From Eutreptiella sp. 'Long Island Sound 2002' (taxonomy: Eukaryota; Euglenozoa; Euglenophyceae; Eutreptiales; Eutreptiaceae), in contig OZ038387.1 in NCBI GenBank assembly GCA_964036045.1, positions 15,502,920-15,566,919 on the forward strand: 64,000 nucleotides of DNA, given 5' to 3'. The number at the start of each line of letters is the position of its first letter. Position 1 is the first letter of the stretch. This document shows, in pieces, positions 11,601-19,826 of this stretch. The notes under the pieces were generated by a model. That model worked only from the letters and a program-made list of their open reading frames with translations, made no database searches and was not told the origin of the DNA. The translations under genes were made by a program, and so were the position numbers.

Positions 11601-13607
11601 CGAGTAGTGGTGAGCGTGGTTGCGAGTACACTGGCTTACAGTTCAAGATGAAGTCGGGAAGCTCCGTCGGTGCATTCTTCGAATCCGATCCCGACTCAGA
11701 AGAGAAGGAAGCACACCCAATTTGTTGTGGCGTTTTTCATTGATGGCCACGTCTGCGTCGCAGAGGTCGATGACGTATGCAAACAGCGCAAAGCAGCAGC
11801 AGACGAGGGCCTCCTTCGCGTTCGTCGGCATCGACTCTGTTGGGTCCTCATCCGGCTGCAGCCCTTTGTGGTCGCAGCAGAATCCGGCCGGGTCCCACGC
11901 TGTAGCAGCAAGAAGGACGTGGGGCAGAGGAGGGGAAAGCACCAGAAAAATCTGCAGATGCATGTACAATTACAGCCCTGTTGATATCGGTGGGGCTCTG
12001 GCGCGTGTGTGTACGCGCGCGCGCGGGCGTGTGGTTGCGTGTATGTGTGCCCCCGTCATTTTCAGGCCACGCCAGCGTATCGAGGTGCATCAGGGCACAG
12101 TGCAACACCAGATACAGTGAAGAGCACTGTGGCAAGTCTCAAGACTGTGAGAGCACATAGGTGCGCACAAAGGCTGAGATTTGCATAGTCCCCGGGCAAC
12201 TGCTGCGGGAAGACTCCCATAACGCAGGTCTGCATGGCGAATATTGCAGCAGAAGGGCAGATGTGCGAACCTGCAGATGTGCCGTGCGGATACGAACGCT
12301 GGTGTGTGCGCGCACGCGCGCAAGTGTAATTGTTGTGCACGGCCCCTGGCAACTTCGCGCATTTAGACATAGTCTGCAAATCACCTCATCAGCGGTGGTT
12401 GGCGGTCTGGTTGGCCAACTGCGGTTCGCGATTATGCGGCAATTTGGTGCGTAACCGGACCGGGAGATAATGCAGAACCACAGCTCATTTGGAGGTCTAT
12501 CCTCCAAACCATTCATCCTACTCTCGGCGCACCCTCTTCCCCGTCCTACCTCGCTCCTCGTCCTCATCTTTGGGCGTGCATCCTCTCATTCCCGTCCCCA
12601 TCCCCGTCACGGTCGCGACTGAACCGAGAGCACTGAGAGCACACCCGATGCATCACCGCAGTCACACATCCCCCCCACAGTCCTGATCATGCGATAATCG
12701 TGCCCAGTGTGGTCGCCCTTGTTGAAGCACTCCACGCAGATAGCACACGTCGGGTCCGCTTGGCAGGTGTTGCATTTGTACGCCAGCTCGTTCTGAGAAA
12801 TGGGACAGAGAGGAATCGTGCGAAGGGGAGTTTCCCACAGTGGTGCGCAATGCCGGAACACCGAAAAATCCGACATGGGGTGATAAAGGAGCGGGCGGCA
12901 ATGAACAAGGGAAATGTGTTTGCGTTTCTTTTGACCTGCGTGTATGTGAAACGCAATGCGAACGGCATGATCTGCAAAGCCATGTTTGTGTTTGTGTGTG
13001 TGTGTGTATGTGTGTGTGTGCCTGTGTGTAACAAAGTGCCTTGTTCAAATTGTCGCAGAAAAGCGCCGCTTTTGTTGTTTGCGGCTTGGCGGGGCAAATG
13101 CACTCGGACGACCGCGTTGTGTTTGTCCGCTTTTAGAACTGTGGCCGACAAACAAGCAAACAGCGACTGGGCCCATCGCCTAATGAACGGTGTGGTTGAA
13201 CAGAGTCCAAGAATGCAAAGGGTGAAAGAGACAAGGCATACAACAGGGGTACCAAAGGGGATCGGGGGCATAAAAATTGGCATATAACGCGGAGATCGGG
13301 CCAATAGGGGGCAAAAAAGGAAATTTAGGCGGACATAGCACACGACGACGTTGATTCGGGGGGCTGGAGGTGCGATGCTTACCTTCTTCCACGTCTTCCC
13401 GCAGCTGCTCGACCTCGATGTCAAATGAGTAAATGCAGCCGAGGGGACTCCATTCCCCGCAATGTGTAGCATCCATCCCAAACTGTCTTTGATGGCTGCA
13501 TCTGGGTCAGCTGCGAGGCGACAAATTGATGTTTCCAAAATGCATTCCGCGACCCTCGAACGCAATCGCTCCCTCTCAAACCATGTGAAATCATCCACAG
13601 CCCGCAA
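2469..13607 (-). CDS. UBR1/PRT6-type N-recognin E3 ubiquitin ligase, partial multi-exon gene
   Basis: The product should bind destabilising N-termini through a UBR box and ubiquitinate the substrate in the N-degron pathway. Seven exons are recognised: 13607-13383, 12792-12645, 11899-11717, 6699-6517, 5761-5638, 3720-3571 and 2628-2469. The first three rebuild a UBR box: CGKTWKK, then NELAYKC, DPTCAIC, CFNKGDHTGHDY, GGMCDCGD, then AWDPAGFCCDHKG, with all zinc-ligand Cys/His positions present and both joins in phase. GDHTGHDY and the AW-x3-GFC end are like plant PRT6. Later exons give an LHDLYLSIM-x3-FKHTFARMY helical block and SVQFLTVP, which matches the SVQ-x-FTVP block of UBR1-family proteins. 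Exons 4-7 also chain in phase. The N-terminus, probably one or more exons between 6.7 and 11.7 kb, and the RING and C-terminal parts are not found. Known members are 1,700-2,000 residues, so well under half is seen. Introns carry repeats and microsatellites. Confidence 0.8.
3571..3720 (-). CDS. UBR ligase exon with SVQFLTVP block
   Basis: Starts after TTTGCGCTCAG with two bases that complete the Gly codon left by the previous exon and ends TCAG|GTTAAA (phase 1). It encodes SAQERVHRMTSFSVQFLTVP followed by GVVKDLIKP and a basic helix. Human UBR1-type proteins have SVQ-x-FTVP and a hydrophobic L-[IV] segment at this point, so this exon ties the distant left exons to the UBR box near 12 kb. Confidence 0.7.
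4033..4701 (+). repeat. Dispersed repeat family B, copy 1
   Basis: About 670 bp that matches the reverse complement of 40071-40779 over its full length. Shared blocks include AACAGTGTGCCGCAGCGACT near the left end, the GTGACCAAATAAAGAGGGGG block, a CCCAAGCATGGACTTTTGGT-like centre and a GCTTTGCACCTTTGAA right end. This copy lies in an intron of the UBR ligase gene (between exons at 3720 and 5638). No intact ORF is shared by the two copies in either direction, so it is a non-autonomous or decayed element. Confidence 0.8.
5638..5761 (-). CDS. UBR ligase exon: LHDLYLSIM / FKHTFARMY block
   Basis: Bounded by TTCTTCTTCAG (phase 0) and GCAG|GTGACA (phase 1). It encodes SVFVCLHDLYLSIM, DYLFKHTFARMY and IADYDRIVFFKKAAG. 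The order LHDL, then FK-x2-FA-x-Y, then Y-x-x-I fits the helical repeat segment that precedes the SVQ-x-FTVP block in UBR1-family ligases as I recall it. Both splice phases match the neighbouring exons. Confidence 0.6.
6517..6699 (-). CDS. UBR ligase exon: helical segment before the LHDL block
   Basis: The frame runs from TCTCCGCAG (phase 0) to a GTGTGT donor (phase 0) with 61 codons. It encodes an amphipathic stretch, ALQWATDFAQKGDCAKRIL, and ends LQKFFALEFENLND. The end joins directly in frame to the next exon. Resemblance to the UBR1 armadillo-like region is by pattern only. The reverse strand is also open here, so this exon is less certain than the UBR-box exons. Confidence 0.5.
8091..8768 (+). 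repeat. Nested duplications
   Basis: A unit beginning ACCAATACCCGAATAGGGTG at 8091 is repeated about 200 bp later at 8290, with the shared blocks AATACGGCCTA, CATAGCTTGGATGG and CTGCCCAGGG. A second pair follows: 8462-8565 and 8655-8768 share a CCATT-TTG-TGGAAAC start and GTAGGCAAGGCTAGAG. The segment ACTTGCACCCCT-AGAGTGGGTAC at 8580-8622 recurs at 10915-10955. These are diverged fragments of non-coding repeats. Confidence 0.6.
9434..9751 (-). other. Internally repetitive open frame, status unclear
   Basis: A 105-codon minus-strand frame in which a peptide unit of about 22 residues is repeated: PRYANYWAPLTRKRH, then PQHTNYWAPRTWKRH, with a further degenerate unit. The shared core is NYWAP-x-T-x-KRH. 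The opposite strand is open as well. This is either a minisatellite that happens to be open or the tail of a decayed element gene. I do not recognise a family. Confidence 0.25.
11242..11425 (+). repeat. Dispersed repeat family A, copy 3
   Basis: Third copy of the family at 549-732. It has AATCTCATTGGGG, AAGGATTTTACAAGGGGTC and GCTTTGATCTAACAACCTCT followed by GAGGTGATTTGGG. It lies in the presumed intron left of the UBR-box exons and next to several poly-G/poly-C runs. Confidence 0.6.
11717..11899 (-). CDS. UBR ligase exon: end of the UBR box
   Basis: Following GCTGCTACAG, the exon restores an Ala codon across the splice and continues WDPAGFCCDHKG, the last Cys and His of the UBR box, then an acidic PDEDPTES stretch and a hydrophobic helix (CCCFALFAYVIDLCDAD). 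The 3' end is uncertain. A GTGTGC donor at 11716 gives phase 1; a GTGGCC donor at 11750 would give phase 0, which would match the next exon found. The preceding intron is 745 bp (11900-12644). Confidence 0.75.
12645..12792 (-). CDS. UBR ligase exon: core of the UBR box
   Basis: The exon starts after TTTCTCAG and encodes NELAYKCNTC, DPTCAICVEC, GDHTGHDY and GGMCDCGDAS. It ends one base into a codon before GTGTGC. The spacing of Cys and His is that of the UBR-type zinc finger, in which three zinc ions are held and the substrate N-terminus is bound. The preceding intron is 590 bp (12793-13382) and contains a TG/GT microsatellite. This is the most secure coding segment of the gene. Confidence 0.9.
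13383..13607 (-). CDS. UBR ligase exon: N-terminal segment and first UBR-box cysteine
   Basis: The reading frame encodes DFTWFERERLRSRV, then a helical stretch, and ends SSSCGKTWKK at a GTAAGC donor (phase 0). CGKTWKK is the first zinc-binding motif of the UBR box, which selects this frame over a competing open frame across the same bases. The true 5' limit is uncertain: the frame stays open to a TGA near 13660, so an acceptor or an upstream start codon may lie between 13607 and 13658. No ATG is in frame in the part shown, so an upstream exon is likely. Confidence 0.7.
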
Positions 13608-13659
13608 CGGGATACGTTTATGGTACGATTTTGGTCGTCCTTTATCTCTGATAATGAAT

Positions 13660-14811
13660 CATGCCCCTTTCTAAGGTCAGGGTTGGGGGTGACTAAGCTT
13701 GAGGGTGACCACGAGTATTTCGAAATGCAGTCTATCCTTTGAATCCCAACATAGTCACCGCATCGGAATGCACTTTTGAGGTTTGACGTTCTTGGCAATC
13801 GTTATGCATGGTGTGAGTTGTTGATCGTTGTCGCCGCTGCTTTACCATTGGCCACGCTATTCAACGCCCATGGAAACACGAGAGAAAGCGACTTTTCTCT
13901 CTTGTTCCAATGGTTCTATTTGCCATGTCGCGTTTGCTCTTGTCGTCGTCACTACCGTGGTCACATGAAGCCACTCACGAGCTCCATACGTCTTGTTTCC
14001 TTCCTTGTTCTATGCCGGTGAGGTACCAAACACGAGCAAGGTAACAAATTCTCCTCAAGAGAGACTGTTGCGTTCGGGAGTCATTGATCGTAGTAATGGT
14101 TGTCATAGGGTTGGTACTAGTGCATCCGACGTCATCTCCTTGTCGGGAAACATCCGCTGATCGGCAGAAGCAGAGAAAACTGCGCTTTGTGTGACATGCA
14201 ACGAAGTGTAGTTGCAACCGCAACTATAGGGGCCAATAGGGAGAAATCAGCCATTTGAGTCGGAGGTAGCATTGCGCATTTCATTGATGTCCCGGCGCAA
14301 AAACCATTGTTTGGCCACCTCTGACGCAACACTCACGATGTTGTCTTCAACATCTCTTCAGGCCGGGGGCGCGATATTAGGATAGTGATGATGTCACGCA
14401 TACTGCTGTTTCGTGTAGTGCCACCGTTCCAACTAGGCATCAAACCGCCTGGCCTCCCAACCCTTGTGCCCCAATATGATGGATTTCAATTTCCTCCCCC
14501 CACTATTTCGAGACATGGAGGTGATGCCTTGGGTCCCGTAAGCACCAAGGGTAATGCGTTTTGATTAAAAGAGTGTCATTTTTCTGTTTTGCCTCCTGTC
14601 CAAAAGCAGGCAAAGCAGGAGGTTCTTTCAATTTGTCGTTTATAGTACTCTCCTCGTCAGGTGGCTGAAATACGGGCAAATGGACGTGCACAGCCTCAAA
14701 TCATGAAAGCAAATGCACAAAACAAATGCCACAAGCCGCCGCGGCTATCTGAATGACGTCTACGCTCCATTATTTTCACCGACCCACCTACTGACGCACT
14801 ACCTGGTGTTT
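13660..14811. other. No supported gene between the UBR gene and the foldback repeat
   Basis: I see no convincing exon here. Short open frames exist on both strands but have no recognisable motif or phase-compatible partner. The 5' end and promoter of the UBR ligase gene should be in this interval, but no start codon or core promoter can be assigned from sequence alone. Confidence 0.4.
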
Positions 14812-15212
14812 TGGGCAAACGTCTATTCACATGACCTCGATTGCACCCGTGTTTTTTTCCTCTATGAGGTTTCTAGGTACGTGGTGGTAATCCATTTTCA
14901 AGCTTTTCAAGCTAGAGGCATGGTGAATGCAAGGGAAACAAATTCAAAACAGGAGGCAGTTATCAAAACAGGATGCACGGACAAGAGGTGGATAGGCAGA
15001 ACAGGACACCCCTACCTCCGCTCCGTGCCTACTATTTTGACGATGACTTCCTATCACCACGTCCTGTTTTGAATGTGCTTCCCTTGCATTCACCATGCCC
15101 CCATAAGCATGGAAATGGATTACCACCACGCACTTGCAAGAAAAACGTCGCCAACGAAAAAAAACATGGATGCAAGTGAGCTCATATGCATAGACCTTTG
15201 CCCAGCACACCC
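14812..15212. mobile_element. Foldback (long inverted repeat) element
   Basis: Two arms of about 150 bp face each other across a spacer of about 90 bp. Left-arm blocks GGTGGTAATCCATTTTCAAGC, GGCATGGTGAATGCAAGGGA and ATTCAAAACAGGA recur as reverse complements in 15050-15205 (TCCTGTTTTGAATGTG, TCCCTTGCATTCACCATGCC, GGAAATGGATTACCACC). Outside the arms, GAGGCAAAACAGGAGGCAAA-type sequence occurs at 14580-14620 and 15245-15300. No ORF of note is present. It resembles a foldback or MITE-like non-autonomous transposon. Confidence 0.6.
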
Positions 15213-15550
15213 AACAATGCCTCCTGATCTGCCTACTATTGGACAAGAGGCAAAACAGGAGGCAAAGTAGGAGGCAAAGTAGGAGGCAAAACAGACGATG
15301 GGCCCCAAGAAATGGTACCTTAGTATATAGGTGGGTGGGGTATATCCTTAGTATATGGTGGTACACGTACACATTCCTTTGGCTACAAGTACGCATTTCG
15401 GACAGTTCGGTCCTCTGGTCTACCCGGTCCTACCGTTTCGTGCGTTTATCGTGAGGCTTTGTGTGTGTGTCATATGTGCGCGTGAGGTGAAGTGTGGTGA
15501 ACCGCGCAAACTGATCGGCCGGCCAATTCGTCCCTCTTGATAAAAAAAAC

Positions 15551-15750
15551 TCGCTAAAAAATTAGAGTGGGCAGTTACAAGAAGTTTTTTTGCAAAAATG
15601 CATATGCTCATGCAGGATCACACGCCTGTCTGGACGTGTACGTTCACACAGGATCACCCACCTATTTGGACATATTGCACGTATGGGACTGTTGCATGTT
15701 CACCCAGATTTTTGGTGCACTGTACCTGCCCACTCTAATTTTTTAGCGAT
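15551..15750. mobile_element. 200-bp MITE-like element with 23-24 bp terminal inverted repeats
   Basis: The left end TCGCTAAAAAATTAGAGTGG (then GCAG) is the exact reverse complement of the right end CTGCCCACTCTAATTTTTTAGCGA at 15726-15749. The interior has no gene. The flanks are A/T-rich and a TGCAAAAATGCATATGCT segment occurs both inside the left end (15590-15607) and just beyond the right end (15758-15775). Short length, perfect ends and no coding capacity fit a miniature inverted-repeat transposable element. Confidence 0.7.
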
Positions 15751-15824
15751 TTTTTTCTGCAAAAATGCATATGCTGTAACAGGGGGGGGGGGGGGCAGTG
15801 CTGAAAAAACACGCTGCGAAATAA

Positions 15825-16215
15825 ATGCAGTTCAGTGGACGTCAAATTCAGACAGCACATGGGCTGTCAGACATGTGCAGCACACAGGCTGCCAAACAAA
15901 TGCAGTTCAGTGGACGTCAAATTCAGACAGCACATGGGCTGTCAGACATGTGCAGCACACAGGCTGCCAAACAAATGCAGTTCAGTGGACGTCAAATTCA
16001 GACAGCACATGGGCTGTCAGACAAGTGCAGCACACAGGCTGCCAAACAAATGCAGTTCAGTGGACGTCAAATTTATACAGCACACACGCTGTAAGACAAG
16101 TGCAGCACACAGGCTGCCAAATAAATGCAGTTCTCTGGACAGCAAATTTACACAGCACACAGGCTGCCAGACAACTGCCGCACACAGGCCACCAGACACA
16201 TGCAGCACACAGGGT
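15825..16215. repeat. 75-bp tandem array built of 25-bp subunits
   Basis: Copies start at about 15825, 15900, 15975, 16050 and 16125. The first three are nearly identical and the last two diverge. Each 75-bp unit is made of three related 25-bp subunits (CAGCACATGGGCTGTCAG-, CAGCACACAGGCTGCCAAAC- and a weaker CAGTTCAGTGGACGTCAAAT-). Because 75 is a multiple of 3 the array is open in several frames, which gives false ORFs. It abuts the stop codon of the decayed ORF ending at 16220. Confidence 0.85.
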
Positions 16216-16219
16216 TCAT

Positions 16220-17230
16220 TCACTTTTCATCCATCTGTAGTACATCTGGCAAAAGCTGCTCAAAATCAGTCATATAGCCATCTGGCACCACTTCATTGCG
16301 CGTCGCAACGCGGTAATGTGTGTGAACCTGGCTTTCACTTAATCTACACTTTTTCCAGTCAAAATCGTCGCACTGAGTTTCCACCCGCATGGTGACCTTT
16401 TCAAGCTGTGCCTGCAGCCCCATTATCAGGGCTCGATTTTTGTACAGTTGTGCCTCAAAAGAGGCACAACTACTGCAGGGCGCTTCCTTGGTCACATCCT
16501 GTTTTTTCTGTTGCTTAGACTGATTCAAATCGTCCGGAGCAGACCTGAATTCACTTAATAGTGCACGCACAACGGAAGCTGCAGCTTTATCAGGTGAAAC
16601 GGGGCTCTTTACCTCAGCACCCGTCTTCCGATTAGGTGGTTTTCAGGGCGTCCCTTGAAGGTCCACCAAATATTGCGCCTAAGCTTTAGCATCTGCATGA
16701 CTAAAGGTGAAACTCTGGCCTGCAACATACTTGCGGTTGTGCAAATACCAATTCACGTGGCGCCCAACCAGCTCAGCATTAGGGTCACACCCCTTCTTAA
16801 TGGCCACCAACTGGCGCATAGGATATTGACTGATTGGCTCCAACTTCCAAACCTCCTTCTCAGTTTGTCGACAGAGGATCAAGTGCTTTTCCTGATGTCG
16901 ATACACAGCACACAGGACAAAGTCTTCTTGCTTGCCCTCCTTGGTTTGGACGCGTGCACATTGCGGCAATGTAAACTTGTCATCCGCCAATCGAGTCTTG
17001 TTCGCACGGACAACATAGCTCAGGGTGCCTTGCAGAAATTTGGCGTCCTTCTCGGCAGTCACGCCCCAATGGTCTGCAAACCTCCAACCATTGTGCAAAG
17101 TGGCCGTCGTTTGTCTCGCCTTTTTCGGGGGAGGGCTGGCAGGTACATCTCTGGGCCGCTTACTTTCTTTCGAAGCGGTTGTAGGCTCGGGAGAGGCTAC
17201 GGCTACAGGTTGTGGCGGGGGCAAACCCAC
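16220..17230 (-). pseudogene. Decayed ORF of unknown family, two in-frame nonsense codons
   Basis: One reading frame runs through the whole interval. It is interrupted by TAG at 16679-16681 and a TGA about 35 bases further on. The sequence between the stops (AQYLVDLQGTP) still looks coding, so I treat 17230-16679 and 16570-16220 as parts of one former gene of about 337 codons. Visible features: a Pro/Ser-rich N-terminus with KRPRD and PPPKKARQ basic signals, a compact central region rich in aromatic residues (HNGWRFADHWG, RHVNWYLHNRKYVAG), and a C-terminal segment with CSSC and a coiled-coil-like LIMGLQAQLEKV. I recognise no family. A retroelement capsid-like gene or an endogenous viral gene is possible but unsupported. 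Confidence 0.45.
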
Positions 17231-17405
17231 AAGCCGGCCGCCAGGGGGCCAGAGATCTTTGACAGATGAGTGAAACTCGCAAAGTTCACGTTCCGAGGTG
17301 GCTGCACGTTGACGTCAATGCGGTAGGCCATGCTGGCAATCCCGGCGCGAGAAGTACAGCTCCAAGTGGTCCAAGCATCATGAACAATTCTGTCGTTCCA
17401 TCAGT

Positions 17406-18290
17406 CTAAGTATTGAGAAGTAGTTGGTCAGGATCTGCACTCGTCAGCGCCAACATGTAATTCAAAATCATCACCATTGAACCGTCCGCACGGATGCTCC
17501 CATTAACAACTGCCCGTAGGATGTCATCCAACGTCTCGTGTACCATTGACAAGTCCGCAGGATTTCCAATCGATGCATGCCAATCCTCCTGTTGACGTGC
17601 GGCTGCACGAGCCCAGCCCCAAAACAGAGTGTTGCTTTGAGTGGGAATTGACTGCAGAGCCTCTGTGCCACTGGGGAATTGTACACCCGCAATCCGTGAA
17701 TTCGGTAGGGCTAATGCACGACTCCCCAGACCTGCCGTGTGCGTGCTGAGGGCCAGAATGTAGCGTGCAGCTCGTTGCTTTTCACGGGGTAGCTCAACCA
17801 AGACAGGCAGCAAATAAGGTGGTCCAGTGGTCAAAGAGCTGGCATATTCACGTACAATGTCGCTCTTGCCCTTTGCGGTTGGAGGACGATTGCCCGAGTG
17901 AACAACCGGCGCGATGAACCACTCTGGAGCGCCCGCAGATTCACGGTGTTGGTGCAGCTCCCAGTTCTTCAACATTGTCAGCGATTTCAGGATGGCGTGC
18001 AAGACGGAGGTTGGTGGGTTCCCAATTTGACTGATGGTATTCCAGACATCGGACACGGCGATGGCGCAATGAGGGACTCGAAAAAGGTCGCCAGCTTGTT
18101 CCGCAGCAGTCACAGAAATTGACGTGACAGCCCATGCCATGGCGATGTCCCGGACTTGAACAACTTCAGGGGGTACTTCAAGGGTATGTGGCGTGGGGCC
18201 AAAGTTGGTTTTGCCACAGTTCTGGTGTATAACATTGTAACATGGGCCTTCATGTGCCTCAACATGTCGTTGATTGGTCATGAGAATCAT
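17406..18290 (-). CDS. Intronless ORF of unknown function, 294 codons
   Basis: The frame opens with ATG at 18290 and closes with TAG. It is the longest uninterrupted frame in this part of the window and has protein-like composition: hydrophobic/alanine helices (MAWAVTSISVTAAEQAG), conserved-looking ISQIGNPPTSVLHAILKSL, and an Ala/Leu-rich C-terminus (MVMILNYMLALTSADPDQLL). It lies upstream of and on the same strand as the decayed ORF at 17230-16220, about 175 bases apart, suggesting both came from one element. I do not recognise the family. A mostly helical structural protein is an inference only. Confidence 0.45.
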   Translation of the reverse strand: MILMTNQRHVEAHEGPCYNVIHQNCGKTNFGPTPHTLEVPPEVVQVRDIAMAWAVTSISVTAAEQAGDLFRVPHCAIAVSDVWNTISQIGNPPTSVLHAILKSLTMLKNWELHQHRESAGAPEWFIAPVVHSGNRPPTAKGKSDIVREYASSLTTGPPYLLPVLVELPREKQRAARYILALSTHTAGLGSRALALPNSRIAGVQFPSGTEALQSIPTQSNTLFWGWARAAARQQEDWHASIGNPADLSMVHETLDDILRAVVNGSIRADGSMVMILNYMLALTSADPDQLLLNT

Positions 18291-18414
18291 GTTTCAAGAA
18301 TGTTGACAAAGCACTTTGATGAGTTTGATGCAACCATGCGGGCACGACCTCCATTGTGATTTGCTCAACATGCATTTGAATACCATGGCTATTGACATAG
18401 ACCTCTGGTCTGAT

Positions 18415-18500
18415 CCTATCTGAACGTGCACCGATCCTGTTTGAGCGTGTACCGATCCTGTTTGAGCATGTTCCGATCCTGTCTCAACATACCTGACCTT
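18415..18500. repeat. 21-bp tandem repeat, about four copies
   Basis: Units of the form CGATCCTGTTTGAGCGTGTAC follow one another with a few substitutions. The period of 21 keeps short frames open. No function is suggested. Confidence 0.7.
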
Positions 18501-19523
18501 GTGTGAACATATGCACCGCGCCATCCATGTGAACGGGTTTCAACCCCGTGTGGACATGTCCGAACACATCATCAAAGCAACCTCACCGTCTCATTTATTG
18601 TACGCGTGCACGTGTGTTTAGCATGCCCTCGCACATATTGCGCCTTGGCAAAAAACGGAATCCCTAAATGTTTCATTCCTGGGAAATGGTGCACGGATGT
18701 CTGTGTGAACAATATGTTCGACCGGTACACTCACGGGCAGTTAGACCGGTCCAGATCGGTCTTCCGGTCTGCTAAATTGGACTATGTGGGTAACTCTAAA
18801 CCTTCGTTGAACCATCAAAAATCACCAAAAGCAAAAGATTCGCCACGTGCAAAAACCCGTGGCCCAACTTCCCACACAAATGTCACATTTGACACACATG
18901 TTTAGACAGGATCATACCGTTGCGCCTGTAGCCAAAGGAATATGCATACAATAATGTGTACATAATGTACGATGTATGTTGCAAGTATAGTCCAAGTATA
19001 GTGGACAACCTCTCCTTGCTCCACCCGGTCCATGGAGGTAGTGGATCACCGGACCGTGAACCACCCCCCAACCCCCCCTTGCCCAAGAAGATCAAGGAAC
19101 TAGTGGACAATTCACATATATTATGTTGAAACATACGCCTGTTCAATGCATGGTAACAATGGGCTGGGGAAATGCCAAAAACGTGCCATCCATACCAATC
19201 TAAGTCAACGGCTTGTCCTTTTCTCGCATGCATCCTACTCCTCACCCTCTTTATCTTTGTGGTGAATGTGCTTGTATGGTGAGCATAACCTGGCATACCA
19301 AGAATACCCCCCCAAAACAGCCATTTTGGCACATGTACCTAGTCGTTCCGTGTGCCCATGGGATATAAAAAAATGAGTTTAGCACCCTAAAAATAGGGGG
19401 GGGGGGTCAAAAAACCAGAAAGCCAATTCCATACACCCACACCTGTGTGTGGCAATCTACACTTTTTGAGGTATTTGTCAGTATACTCGAAGTATTGGAG
19501 AAGTATTCTTGCCGTATACTTCG

Positions 19524-19565
19524 GAGTATACGGCCGTATACTCAGAAGTATACGGCCGTATACTT
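19524..19565. repeat. Palindrome array, left end of the element
   Basis: Two full copies of GTATACGGCCGTATAC at 19526-19541 and 19548-19563, the first extended to the 20-base palindrome GAGTATACGGCCGTATACTC, plus half-sites on both sides (near 19513 and 19569). It lies about 220 bp inside the left terminal inverted repeat and downstream of the gene's stop codon. Confidence 0.9.
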
Positions 19566-19826
19566 GGAGTATACGGGGACTTTCTGCCTCCCACCCATGC
19601 CACCATTCTCATCACCTACCCCCCCCCCCCCCCTTGCATTTACTCATGACCCTGCAACCCCCAAACACATTGTACACACAAAAGAGCACCATATGAGCAA
19701 AGCAGAAGACCACAAGAAGCAACCTTGTTTGATGTCCCATCCGAAATGTCAAATGTGATCCACTTCCCCATGTTATATATACCTAATATACACACTTACG
19801 CATATTGCACATCACATGATATATAC

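Larger units (their letters stand above)
6701..11716. other. Long intronic stretch of the UBR gene, exons possibly missed
   Basis: Between the recognised exons at 6699 and 11717 I find no exon I can defend. The stretch holds a purine-rich minisatellite with AAGGACC-type units (about 7195-7400), a GGGT tract (7790-7820), duplicated segments at 8091-8768, and a GC-rich block at 9.8-10.6 kb where all three minus-strand frames stay open for 200-700 nt because of composition. Known UBR1-type proteins have several hundred residues between the UBR box and the LHDL block, so real exons are probably hidden here. Confidence 0.5.

Noticed and set aside
13421-13798. 125-codon minus-strand frame overlapping the first UBR exon
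   Set aside because: It competes with the frame that supplies the CGKTWKK zinc motif, and only the latter joins in phase to the UBR-box core.
15590-16395. Plus-strand frames of 216 and 186 codons
   Set aside because: They run through the 75-bp tandem array, whose period is a multiple of three; no protein features.
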